Of a stretch of DNA of 64,000 nt, positions 1 through 12,500 are shown piece by piece. Under the pieces are notes generated by a model. It saw nothing but the letters and a program-made list of their open reading frames with translations, made no database searches and was not told where the DNA came from. Position numbers and translations under genes: made by a program. This DNA comes from Argyresthia goedartella (lineage: Eukaryota; Arthropoda; Insecta; Lepidoptera; Argyresthiidae). The stretch lies in NCBI GenBank assembly GCA_949825045.1, contig OX463808.1, positions 32,549,674-32,613,673 on the forward strand, in the 5' to 3' direction. Numbering within the stretch: the first letter of the stretch is position 1; every line of letters starts with the position of its first letter.

Positions 1-602
1 ACAGCCAGTACAGTTCGGGTAGGTATGTCAAAAAAATTATGAAGTAACTATGTAAGTATCGAAGGACTTATGGTTACATTCCCACTTGTCGATAAAATAT
101 GTTGAGTTAATAGTCTTTTGAATGCATACATTGTTTGAGCGTTTCTTATAGATGAGGGTAGTTGGTTATAAAGTCGCGCTCCGCCAGTAGTTATCATCGT
201 TTTGCCGTAATTAGTTCGATGTCTGGGTATGACTAGGAAGCTTCCTCGCCGCGTACAGCGGCCGCCTATAACATGTTTTCGCTGGGTGAACGTTATGTTA
301 GTGTGGATACTACTGTTGAGGGATTTTCGAATAATCATACATACGCTATACTTGTAAAGATTTTTAATATCCATTAATTTTGTTTCTGCATATACTTGTT
401 TTGTTGGTGTGTAATAATTATAATTGAAAAGTAATTTAATTATTTTATTTTGTTGACGCTGTAATTTAGCTAACCTTGTTTTTGTAGCAGATCCCCATAT
501 TTCGATTAAATAAATTAAGTGTGGTTTAACTAGAGAATTATATAATTCTCTAATTAAAATGTCAAATAAAGTAATCTGAATGTTTATCTGGGAATGGAAC
601 AA
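1..602 (-). pseudogene. 3' fragment of a non-LTR retrotransposon (reverse transcriptase C-terminal region)
   Basis: An open frame of 184 codons runs on the minus strand from 602 to 48. Its product contains the segment YNSLVKPHLIYLIEIWG followed by KLQRQQNKIIKLL, the layout of the post-catalytic C-terminal part of jockey/CR1-type LINE reverse transcriptases (HxxY-EIWG-Q-K-I-R). The catalytic domain and endonuclease are absent upstream, so this is a 5'-truncated copy. It lies in the intron after the last visible exon of the Sp-type gene, or just beyond it. Family assignment rests on motif memory only; the clade is uncertain. Confidence 0.7.
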
Positions 603-904
603 TCGCCCCTAAATGTTGTAATATTTGTATTAGTTAAACACAATAAAATTTTAAGATATCTAAAAATCATCAATCTTCACCCACTTCTCCCACAGTGGTC
701 CAATGTAAAGAGGGAAAAAAATTACGTTGTCTAAGTAAATGCAAATAAAGACATTTTGAATTTGACTTTGATGATTCTTTGATATATTTTATTTAAATTG
801 GTTCAGCAGTTCCAAAGTTATCAGCCAAAATAGACAACAAATGATCCAAATTGTAGACGTGAGCAAGGCACAATTATGCCCATGTTTAGCCTTATTCAAT
901 ACTC

Positions 905-1090
905 CATTTTGGGTGATAGGGGGCAATCCCATCGCCGTAGCTATGAAGATTGAAGGAAGGAACTATGATTTCCATCATCATTATAATGTACATAACATAA
1001 ATTTCTTATCTCATTGGTATATTATCGGATACGAACCCGCATCTCCTGCGTGAGAAGCGAGCGTAAAGCCACTACACCACAGATCTCATT
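905..1090 (-). repeat. tRNA-like SINE-type dispersed repeat, copy 1
   Basis: This stretch shares its body with 26160-26350: a CTTATCTCATTGGTATAT core, then a region whose reverse complement looks like a pol III promoter (TAGTGG...GCTC and a degraded GAATCC-type box B). Two copies in one window indicate a dispersed family. Copy 1 is the more decayed. Confidence 0.5.
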
Positions 1091-1286
1091 TTATTGTCGT
1101 AGGTATTTGTTTCTTTGCAATCTTCACAAATGCTTCATTCATTGCAAGAGATTCATTACTAACAACACTTCATTATTGTTTTTAAAGCAGCCTCTTACGC
1201 TGAGTAAAGGCTATTGTTCATTGTACTCTTATTCATTGTTTTAAAACACCATCGGACCTGTTTCTGAATTGAGAAATTCACTAAGA

Positions 1287-2904
1287 TAATACTTAAGCAT
1301 AAGTATCATTCTGTAACATTGACTCAACTACCATGGCATTTCTAGAGATACTATTTCCCGTTATAATACTTAAGCATAAGTATCATTCTGTAACATTGAC
1401 TCAACTACCATGGCATTTCTAGAGATACTATTTCCCGTTATAATACTTAAGCATATGTATCATTCTGTAACATTGACTCAACTACCATGGCATTTCTAGA
1501 GATACTATTTCCCGTTATAATACTTAAGCATAAGTATCATTCTGTAACATTGACTCAACTACCATGGCATTTCTAGAGATACTATTTCCCGTTATAATAC
1601 TTAAGCATAAGTATCATTCTGTAACATTGACTCAACTACCATGGCATTTCTAGAGATACTATTTCCCGTTATAATACTTAAGCATAAGTATCATTCTGTA
1701 ACATTGACTCAACTACCATGGCATTTCTAGAGATACTATTTCCCGTTATAATACTTAAGCATATGTATCATTCTGTAACATTGACTCAACTACCATGGCA
1801 TTTCTAGAGATACTATTTCCCGTTATAATACTTAAGCATATGTATCATTCTGTAACATTGACTCAACTACCATGGCATTTCTAGAGATACTATTTCCCGT
1901 TATAATACTTAAGCATATGTATCATTCTGTAACATTGACTCAACTACCATGGCATTTCTAGAGATACTATTTCCCGTTATAATACTTAAGCATAAGTATC
2001 ATTCTGTAACATTGACTCAACTACCATGGCATTTCTAGAGATACTATTTCCCGTTATAATACTTAAGCATAAGTATCATTCTGTAACATTGACTCAACTA
2101 CCATGGCATTTCTAGATATACTATTTCCCGTTATAATACTTAAGCATAAGTATCATTCTGTAACATTGACTCAACTACCATGGCATTTCTAGAGATACTA
2201 TTTCCCGTTATAATACTTAAGCATAAGTATCATTCTGTAACATTGACTCAACTACCATGGCATTTCTAGAGATACTATTTCCCGTTATAATACTTAAGCA
2301 TAAGTATCATTCTGTAACATTGACTCAACTACCATGGCATTTCTAGAGATACTATTTCCCGTTATAATACTTAAGCATAAGTATCATTCTGTAACATTGA
2401 CTCAACTACCATGGCATTTCTAGAGATACTATTTCCCGTTATAATACTTAAGCATAAGTATCATTCTGTAACATTGACTCAACTACCATGGCATTTCTAG
2501 AGATACTATTTCCCGTTATAATACTTAAGCATAAGTATCATTCTGTAACATTGACTCAACTACCATGGCATTTTTAGAGATACTATTTCCCGTTATAATA
2601 CTTAAGCATAAGTATCATTCTGTAACATTGACTCAACTACCATGGCATTTCTAGAGATACTATTTCCCGTTATAATACTTAAGCATAAGTATCATTCTGT
2701 AACATTGACTCAACTACCATGGCATTTCTAGAGATACTATTTCCCGTTATAATACTTAAGCATAAGTATCATTCTGTAACATTGACTCAACTACCATGGC
2801 ATTTCTAGAGATACTATTTCCCGTTATAATACTTAAGCATAAGTATCATTCTGTAACATTGACTCAACTACCATGGCATTTCTAGAGATACTATTTCCCG
2901 TTAT
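1287..2904. repeat. 77-bp tandem repeat (minisatellite), 21 copies
   Basis: The unit beginning TAATACTTAAGCATAAGTAT and ending CTATTTCCCG recurs every 77 bp (for example 1287, 1364, 1441). Twenty-one units fit the span. Copies are almost identical; the commonest change is AAGCATAAG to AAGCATATG, plus rare single substitutions. Each unit contains the inverted pair ATACTTA...TAAGTAT, a short potential stem. The first unit merges with the end of the flanking inverted repeat, so the array probably grew from an element terminus. Confidence 0.95.
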
Positions 2905-3040
2905 AGGTTTGATATTTTATTACCATGGCATAAGGTTCAAAATCGCGATGCCTCGCGCGTAAGCGCGGTAATGGACCGGTTAAGTGTCATTCCGTCACAT
3001 TTTTTTGTGTGACATCTTCAGAGACATAACATGACATAAA

Positions 3041-3236
3041 GATTTACATACAGGCACATACATTGTTTCTGGCCCCACACTAGGATACCGTGTCGTGGAA
3101 ACCAGAAACAATGACGTCACACACATAAACATCCAAGACCTAGGGTTTTTTTCTTTATCCCCAGCCGGGGATCAAACTCTAGACCTGCCTGCATGATAGG
3201 CAGAGCCACTACCCCAGTGCCACAGAGGTCCTCGTG
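3041..3236 (-). mobile_element. tRNA-derived SINE, near-complete copy
   Basis: Read on the minus strand, the element starts with a tRNA-like head containing GGGTAGTGGCTCTG (box A-like) and GTTTGATCCCCGG (box B-like). The body follows, with GGATGTTTATG, TATCCTAGTGTGGGGCC and ATGTATGTGCCTGTATGTA. Related pieces occur at 3541-3655, 38781-38955, 49425-49570 and 62005-62160, which establishes a dispersed family. It is probably mobilised by a LINE; I cannot name the family. Confidence 0.75.
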
Positions 3237-3313
3237 TTTTTTTTTATTAGATACTCAAGTATTTGATTAGTGAAATTCTCAATTCAGAAATCGGAGGATA
3301 GAGTCATACTCAC

Positions 3314-3515
3314 TTCTCTCCCTGATCGCAATTGGGGCAAGTGCAAGCGACCCGCTTGAGCACTCGCTTGGGGTTGGGGCTGCCCGATCGCTGCTTGTTC
3401 TCACACTCTGTTGTCCGCTCGCTGGCATTGCCATTGCTGCTGCTGTTACTGTTCTGACTCATAGTGAGAACTTGCCATTTGGTTGGGTCATTGGGATCTT
3501 GTTGGACTTGCTGGC
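3314..3515 (-). CDS. Spps: Sp-type factor, coding exon 14 (Buttonhead box)
   Basis: This 202-nt exon lies between CTCTCCAG and GTGAGT. It encodes QQVQQDPNDPTKWQVLTMSQ, a Ser/Asn-rich linker, and KRVACTCPNCDQGE. RVACTCPNC is the Buttonhead (CxCPxC) box found just N-terminal to the three zinc fingers of Sp proteins. It ends in phase 2; the finger exons are not found in the remaining 3.3 kb. Confidence 0.9.
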
Positions 3516-6500
3516 CTGGAGAGACAATTAATTAACATAACATGTACATACAGGCACATACATTGCCTCCTGCCCCACACTAGAATACCCTGTGTTGTGA
3601 GACCAAGAGACAGCATTGTCGCAAACTAAAAAAACATCCAAGAATTCCTAGGGTATTGAAGATGATAGGGATAAAGTGGTTTGATAATCAAATTAAGTTT
3701 GTTACTTTCTCAATTAAAGAACTATTTAAACAGAAGTGAGTGAAATTAGTCATACACCAACAACTTCTTTACAAATATAGGTGAACTATTAGCTCCCTAT
3801 AGTTTAAAATATCTAAAAGAAACTCTAAATAACAGTGTTCTGAATTTTTCAATGTTGCTATGATATATGAACAGATGGTGGTAAATAATTACTCATTTGT
3901 TCATCAACTGATTTAGATCACATTTAGATCCTTTGGGCTCAAGATTGTTTCAGTGAGGGAGGAGGTTTCAGTAATGTGTTAGTGGAAGAATCAAAATTAT
4001 TATTTTATTATTTACAATGAACAGGCATCATAAGGCTGATGCTTGCATATCACTCCACATTTCACTGCACTTTTTTATAAAGTTGTCAAGCATATTTTTG
4101 AAACTGTTCACTGATGGTGCACTAATTACAGTTTCTGGAAGGCTGTTCCACTTGCGGACCATTTGGTTTGACTTTTTTTGAATAATTCCACTTACCGATA
4201 ATAGGCTGAGCCTGTTGTTGTTGTCCTATCTGCGCCAACTGAACTCCAGCAGGTAAACCCAGGGCTGGTACGAGCTGCACACCGCCAAGCCCTCCAACTC
4301 CCAGCGTTGGCACCTATAACACATGGTAGGCAATAAGAATAGCGAAAAAAAATATATAAAAACCTTCCCTGCATTTGTGCAAAAAGACTGCGCCAGATAT
4401 CTTTGTCTTTGAACAAAATGTGCAAATGAGAAGGCAAGATGGGTCAGAGTGTCGATAAGGGGGCGGAAGCCCCCACTTGTAAAATAAGTTTTTTTTTCCT
4501 TGGCGCCCCCTTATCTACACTCCAACCGAAAGATGTCAAAAAAGGTGCGAATGAGAATGTGAACTGTTAAAATATGTAAAACTATGTAATTTTTGAAATC
4601 TGACTGGCAGAATCATCAAACCGATGAAAGCCATCATAAAAGATTGATTGCAGGGCAAGGTGGGGTGAGATAAGAGAGGTCACATTGCATTCAGAGCCAT
4701 CGATATTTGGCGCGAACTGTGACATCCAGTGATTTTCTGCCAGCCCATTTAGGAAGCGGCCTAGTCAAGCTCTGCGCTGGACATGGCCGTTTTTCATTGG
4801 ATTACACCTGATGAACCACGTCTTATTAAAGTTTCATTCATTCAATCAGCATTCCTACCTAATACATTATTATAATTATGCATTGAGATTACGATGTTAA
4901 CTTACAAAATATTGAATTTTAGGTTGATATCCTTGAAATAACGTAAATTATTGAGTTAAACACGAAACAAACCACGTTCAACACAAAATAATGCGAAGGC
5001 ACATTTTTTTTGTGACGCTAACATCAAAGTCAATATGACGTTTCGTGCGTTTTGATAGTGGATATTGATACGAATTCGGAACGAAAATATACAAAAATAT
5101 TTTATTAACATAATATATTGCTCAATTTAAACAATATCTGTATTGAGTACGCTCAATAAATAAGCCTTGTAGCTAAAAAATACGGCGAAATAAATACAAA
5201 AATATTAAAGTGTTTTTGCAAGAAAAGTAACAAAACGCAAACGCCGCGGCCATTGATTTTTCTACTCCCGGCTTGGCAAAGGTACTAGACCATTCAGCCT
5301 TGCTAGTTGCAATCGATCGAGGAGAGAATTATTTGTTTGATTTTGCAGCCTGCGTTTGAACCGCTAGTTACCTGCAGCATATTAGCCCGCACGTTGTTTC
5401 CCGGGTTGGGTATGACAGTGACCTGCTGGCCCGAGGGGGTGCTGGCTATGAGCTGCGTGCCCTGCGGTTGGATGGTACCGTCCGCTAGGATCGTCTGGGG
5501 CATGGCCTTCCGGGCAGCGTGCGAGGGGAAAATGCGTTATGATGGCAAATTATACTTACCTACCAAATCTTTACCCCTACATGGTCGAAGTGAACTTTTA
5601 CATTTATTTTTATTGCCCATTATTTTGAGCTCATGACAATCTACTGGTAACTTTTCATGTGAGGATGCTGTCACTTCGGACTTCCGGTCACAACAATGAA
5701 CCAGTGTGCTGGAGGAAGAGATATATTTTCCTTTGTCATTGTAGTATCCTTGGATTCATGTCCTACATCTAATCTCTCAGTGGAAGCCCTCTAATCAGAT
5801 ATCATATTGGATAAAAGGATTCCACAACATTCTAAGAAATAAAAACCAAAATTATTGAAAGTGTGTGGATCTCGCCTTTGTGCAAATTTGTATTTATTTA
5901 TTCATTAATTTCTTTATTTACTAACATGCGATACAATCTCATTTAATGTGTTAGTGCCGATAAACCTTGCACGGTAGAGGAGTATGCATGGAATGTAGTT
6001 GTTGAATATCATTTAACTCTTGGACAAAGAAAATTCAGGCGTCTAGCTTCATTCACAACGAAATTACAGGGAGGTCAAAAATGCCCTGAATGGCTCCGAG
6101 AAAAGGATAGTTGGTTGTGTTTGCTCGACTGTGTGGTGTCTCAGTCATGCTATACACATGTTTGGCGCTGCAGACGGATATGTTTGGTTTAATTTATGTG
6201 TTGTAATGTATCTTTGTACTGAATTTTGTGTTTGAATAAATTAACAAGATAAAAACAAAAAAAAACTGACTTCAAGTTCAAGCCCTATTGCTTCCTCTCC
6301 GGTCGGGATGCGAATTAAAAGTCTTCATCAAAGCGTTTGCAGCAAGGAACCACAAACTAAAACGTCACCTGTGTATATATATTTTTTGTATTTGTTGAAT
6401 TTTTCAAAAAGCGCTTGATCAATTTTGATAAAATGTATATGGGACCACTTCTGAAGAATGACCTACCAATCAAAACAAGAATCATCAAAATCGGTTCAAA

Positions 6501-9500
6501 ATTGACGGAGTAATCGCGTAACAAACAAACAACAAAAAACAGACGAATTGAGAACCTCCTCCTTTTTGAAGTCGGTTGAAAATAAATGGGCTTGGCGGGG
6601 ACATCACCCTGCTCCCACATAGCATTATCTTATCTCACCTGTAACGTAATAGTTGCGGGCGTGGGGGCGGCGCTTGTCGGCGCCTGCGCCGTCGCTTGTG
6701 CTTGCTGGTAAACAGAAAAAAGCGGTCAAGTGCGAGCCGGACTGTCGCACAAAGGGTTCCATACCACCGTATAATGGTAGGGATGGTTTGGATTTTACAT
6801 AGCAAAATGTCATATACAAAATGTATCTATAGTTTACCTGCACATTTGCCAGAGAAGCTATCTGAATCTGCTGTATCTGCCCTGAGGGCGTCAATACGTT
6901 TGCCATCTGAGGTTGCGCTTGCATCTGCAAAAACACTTGACATAAGAATTTGATAGGTGATTGTGGCGACGGTTTGTGGTCCGTGTGCGCTGAGGCTTAC
7001 TGGCTGAACCTCTACCGATCTCTCCGTTACGCCTCATGGCTTGATGATCGCGGTAAGTTGCAGTCGAGGTGGCGGTCGTGGCGGCGGGACAATTTTTTTT
7101 TGATCGCAACATGAAGAGGCATTGGTATCCAGTGGAACACTTAGGACGTCTTGCACTTTTGATACCCGCTAAATACAGTTTAAACAGCTGTCAATTCTGG
7201 TGCAAGTCGGCCTTAATGGCTACAAAGCGACTCCCTGTAAGTCTCCCTCACTGGGACTTGCACTGGCACCATGCCGACTTGGCCCAGCCATGCCATCACT
7301 GACTCTAATGAAGAAACTAAGAAGAAGTCCACATCTGACTGACCTGCTGCAACTGCGGAATGATCTGCAAGTGTTGTGGCGCATGCACCGGCACGTGTAT
7401 TGTCTGGTAGACGGTGTGCCCGCCCGCCATGCTCACTGGGACTTGGACTGGCACCATGCCGACTTGGCCCACACCGCCCCGGACCGCTACACCGCCGCCT
7501 GTAGAGATGTAGGGTTAAAAAGTAAAAAAATAGCCAAGCACGTCCTTCCTGGAAGAAATATTCATTTAGAGGAGAAACCCACCTTTACCCAACCTCATTA
7601 CGTCTTCAAGTCACTGTGAGTTAATTTGGGTAAAAGTTTATAAGAAAGGCACGTTTATTATGACTATCCGCCTTATAAACCGCGTTTTCTAATGACTGCT
7701 TCATTTCTATTTATACCAAATTCTCTTGCTTGTGCCTACACCTTCGAGTAGATAATAAATAGCAGCTAGAAATATGATGGTGCAGGACAACAGCGATGCA
7801 AAGTAGAATACAACCAACTGAATACGATGAATGATACCAACATAAATATGCATAGGTAGGTGAACATTATCTATGAGGTTATTAATTGTTACACAGTGAA
7901 TAATGAAATATGTAAGCAAAATACTACAAAGCACAGAAAGTAATAAGTAAGGATCAGCGTGGAAGTTAACGTGAAGTGATTATTTGTTTGTTTGAAGTAA
8001 ATCTCCGCACAAAGTTAAGAAAAGTAGGGACCAGAGCAAAGCAGACCCGTTTTTGTGTCCATCGGACTCCATCGCCAAAAGCAACCTTCATGACAGTTTC
8101 ATGTATGGTGAGTGATATGGCAGCACATTGATCGTATCATCATAAAATAGAACAGATACATAAGCACTGGTTTTAAAACGGATCTATTCAGACCCAGATT
8201 CACTAATTCCTACCACTACTAAACCCACCAATTATCTATCAAATTGGCACAAAAATATGATATGCCAGTGGCTTTGTGAAAGCCATTACGTTAAAAAAGC
8301 TTTAAAACTCTTACGGATTTGAGATAAAGAATAAGGGCCTAGTTCTGGAATAGTGAATCTGGGTGCCGTTCGTGGCCTAGAAAGAAGAGCCCTTCCACCA
8401 ACCTTGCCCACTTGGCGGGCTGCCCTGTTGCTTGCCATCCTTCTTGTCGTCCCCCGTCGAAATCTGTATACTCGTTCCCGGCGGCAAACTCGGAATCTGT
8501 ACGTTCTGCACGGTGCCCGAACTCGACGGTATCGTTATCGTCTGACTCGAAGGCATTTGTATATTCTGCAGGCTACTCGCTGGTATGGTAATGTTAGTGC
8601 CCGGGATGGTAATGAGGGGCTGGCTGCCAGCGAGGGAGGCGAGGGGAATGGAAATGTTAGTCCCGGGGATGGTAACTGTTGGTTGTTGCTGTTCTGCTAG
8701 CGGGGAAAAGACAAGTGATTAGTTGTTAGGTTAAGAAGCGGTGGAGTGGAAACGTACGGGGAAGTCACTTGATATAATAATCATATGATTGATTGATTAT
8801 CGTCTTTGCTGGTAAAAAATAGTTCTGAGTTCAAAAGTTCGTCGTTTGCTATTTGATCAAGTTGAATATGTCAGGTTAAGTTATTTCAGTTTCAAAAATG
8901 GTAAGTGCTTTTCCGTACGTATTCGTCCTGTATAGAATATCATTCGCTTGATGATTAGTTACAGTTGACAGAGTATATAATAATTATTTGCAAAAAGAAG
9001 AGTGAACGAGAATGCTGAAACATCATACTACGTGCAAGTGATATTAGGGTGAAGTAAAGAACTTTAGATTGCCAATAGTAACGATTCCGGCTTACATTTA
9101 TGTGGTAAATGGTGATTCATTCAAATGAAACTAATAAAAGAACATCCGAAAAGTTCAGCCCTAGAATGTGAATAATTTTCAAACCAAAAAAAAAGTCCGT
9201 GCAATTCAGAATTGAGGCTAATGGCTATCTCTAAAGAATAAATACGATGGTAGATAAGAATCCAAAAATAGCACAGATTGAAAGGGATGCAGATTGGAAA
9301 CTAATATGATTGTGTAGTTTAATTGTAATTTGTAGGTACTATCGGTGGCAGTTGTGGAGACCCCTTTTTAAAAAAGCTCTTGCGTCTAGCATGTGGCGGT
9401 AAACCCTTGCTTTTGTTAAACTTTGCATCGAATTTAAAAAATCATTTGTTTTATGACTTTTAAGTGTTAGGCTGCATGGGAAAAGAACCCTTACAGTGGG

Positions 9501-12500
9501 TCTCCACATTTTCTGTTGATGGTACATGAATTAATTTTGAGCAATAAAACATAACACTGCCGAAGCATAAAAAAACGTCTAAATAACTTACAGACTTAAC
9601 AGAAATATATATCTCTAAGAGAATACAGGTTTTCTCAGCTAGTCTTCATTTAAGGTGCAAGACGTCGAAGAAGCGTGTGGTTAAGATAAATACGAACTGT
9701 ATTATCATAGGCAATAGAGTTGAGTACCTGGTAGATGCATGACGTTTTGTAGAAACTGGGGTAGGACTGGAGTCCTGACTAGTTGCCCATTGACGAGGCT
9801 TACTTGACTCATACCGCCGAAGTTCTGAAAGGAGTAACGAAACACATCCCTTTAATTCAAGAAACTGATGTCTATATCTTTCCGTTTCAACCAATCACTC
9901 TCCATATCCCTCTTATTCTGAATATATCTCTATATCCGTAACTTTTTTTCTTCTCACTCACGCCTGGCGATATTTGTATCGATGTCACGCTTTCGGTCGT
10001 CAAGCGAGGCAAGGGTTACTAACTTCACTGCGGACATTGTGAACAACTTCATAGTTCATATCGGTGATACATTCCCGAACTCACCCTTCCACTCATTGGA
10101 CCCACTATTATAACATGACCCCGAGGTGGACAAACATTTCCTAAAAATAGGGGTCAAAATAAAATGGCCTTTCTGAAGTAAACACGTGCGCGTTGCAGTC
10201 GCTAGTTAGCAGCATGATAGACTATATATACATCTCTTTCGCACTCATACCATTCCCTATGTCGCCCGTACTGTTTTATCATCTCCATCTCTCTCAGATA
10301 CACAGCACGAGTGAGCTTCTCATTCAGACAGATATGGATATAGAGTTATGAGAGATATAAACTAGAGAGAGAAAGAAAGACGAATGTCGCCGCGTGTCGC
10401 GTAAGCGCGGGATACATTCGGATATAGAGATATGAAAGAGAGATATATATCCCAAGGTACAAAAGATACATATCACTCTTTTCTTTGAAGTGAGTTACTT
10501 TGCCCATGTCTAGTTTGCTGGAAGAAATCTCTTTTTTGAGATAAGCTCGCCTTTGTACATGCTTTCTTTTCATTTTTTTCATTAGTCTGTGTGCGATAAA
10601 CTATAAAGTACTCCTATAAAGTAAAAATCAAGTAAACATCATATAATTAGCTGTTCTATTTAAAACGAAATCAAACAAAATCGACTAGTGCGATTTAGGT
10701 TTCTACGAAAACTCGACTTTAGCACAGTAGAGCCATCTAACCTCAGCGCTTGTAGTACGCAAGCTAGTGTGAAGAGGTCACTTACCTGTGCCGCGTGTTG
10801 TGCAGGTATGAACAGCGCATCTTGTCCGTCGACCGTGACTGCTTGCATTTGTGCCGCGCCCATCCCACCAACCAGGCAGCCCCCATACTGTTGCTGGGGT
10901 ACAAAACGTTTTCAAATAGTTACTAACAAAACAGTGGGTCCCATGCACAGACCATTATTACGTTGGTATTCTGCATATGCACCTACCGAACCGCTCAGTC
11001 GCTCTATGGCTGTTCTAAATGTCAGACGTTTTTTGATATGAAATAAATGACACGTTTGGTTCGCGTACATATTGGGGTGCGCCTACTTCTATAGTAGTGG
11101 TTCTATACTCTTTGCTTCTATAAGTATGTATGGTTTTTGGTCCCATGGGTACAGGATTTGACGGCACCAAAATAAGCGATGAAATACATAACATATCGAT
11201 GTTTACCCATGCTATTAAAGTTTTGACGCATTTTAGCAACAACATATTTAACTAACTAGTGATCTAAGTATGATGCTCCTTATTGACCTCAAAGATAAAA
11301 CTTAAACAAAAACTAAATAATAACTTCATCAAAACAACAAAAGTCGTGAAGATCTCAGGAGAATATTGAGTCACGATTCTTAGAATTTAGGAAACGACTC
11401 GATGGATAGAAACAATGATTCTCTGAGCAAGTGACTGTTGCAAAAGGTAGAACAATGGAGAAAGCTGACAATTGAAAAAAAACAAGTGGAAACCTATCAT
11501 TCTGGAAGGAAATATAATTCACCTGCAATAACTGCGGGTGTATCTGCAGTAACTGCTGCTGATTAGTCTGATAGGTAGGCTCGGCTGCACCGCCACCTAA
11601 CAGCTGTTGCAGCTGTTGCATCGATATCATCTGTAAAGAGAATTATGTGACGCTGTAGAATCTATGGTATTAAAATTTGTCTGAAGGGTTTTTCTGAAGA
11701 TTTTGATACCAAAACCTCCCTTTGTCCACCTATATAAAACTCGATAGCGATATTTTACAGGGTGACATTTAATTAATTGTTCATACTCAAACTAATAACC
11801 TGCCACAGTACCTACCCATGACAGGTAGTAGGTACTAATAATTCCCCAAAAGGTCATATAATAGAAAACATTCAGTTATTATATTTTTGCTTTCATTTTC
11901 ACGTATATCATGTCGAATAGACCACGAGGATATTGAAAGGTTAAAATACTATAATTTTATGCAAATAATGCAGAAAATCGCGGATTCTACTGACATTCTA
12001 TTCTACAGCGGAAGTGACTTAATAATTGTTGTCAGTAAGGGACAGAGCTATATGCGTCAATCTCCATCTCCTTTTTTAGCATAGAATAGGAAAGGGAGGA
12101 GATGCTGCTTAAGGCTAGTTAGCACTAGGCTTGCATTTAAGACGAGTAGCAAGTAATTTATTACATCGTAGTTACTTATTAACATACTCGCTTATATTTT
12201 TGCTGTTCAGTCACGTTTCTCTACTAAATTACTCGCTACTTGACTAAAGTACTAGGCTAGTGGGAAATTAACCTTTACTGACGACAGCTATTACGTCACT
12301 TCCTCTGATGAGGTGTTTTTAAACAAGTGCTGTTTGACGTCACTTTAAAATCGTATTTTTGTTGAAAATTAAATAAAAACGTGCAAAAGAGGGATATTTT
12401 AAAGTCTCATAATATTATCAAATGTGATAAATATTATCTTAACCAAAGCTTCTCTACTAAGTACTTTAAGTACTCGCTTTAGTTGAATGCCAAGCCAAGA

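Larger units (their letters stand above)
1264..3289. mobile_element. possible inverted-repeat (MITE-like) element with an internal minisatellite
   Basis: The sequence CTGAATTGAGAAATTCAC at about 1264 reappears inverted at about 3271-3289 (GTGAAATTCTCAATTCAG). The similarity continues inward for about 40 bp with small gaps (AATACTT next to AAG/GAG). Both ends are bordered by ATCGGA (left at about 1253, right at about 3291), a possible 6-bp target duplication with slight offset. Between the ends lie the 77-bp array and a SINE. No transposase is visible. Confidence 0.45.

Noticed and set aside
905..1090. A functional tRNA gene
   Set aside because: Box A/B-like words are present, but no cloverleaf with paired acceptor and anticodon stems can be drawn, and a second diverged copy exists, which fits a SINE.
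1287..2904. Repeated ATG-containing units as small peptides
   Set aside because: The 77-bp period is not a multiple of three and stop codons occur in every frame of each unit.
8353..8700. Plus-strand open frame of 115 codons
   Set aside because: It is the antisense shadow of exon 8 of the Sp-type factor; low-complexity composition keeps both strands open.
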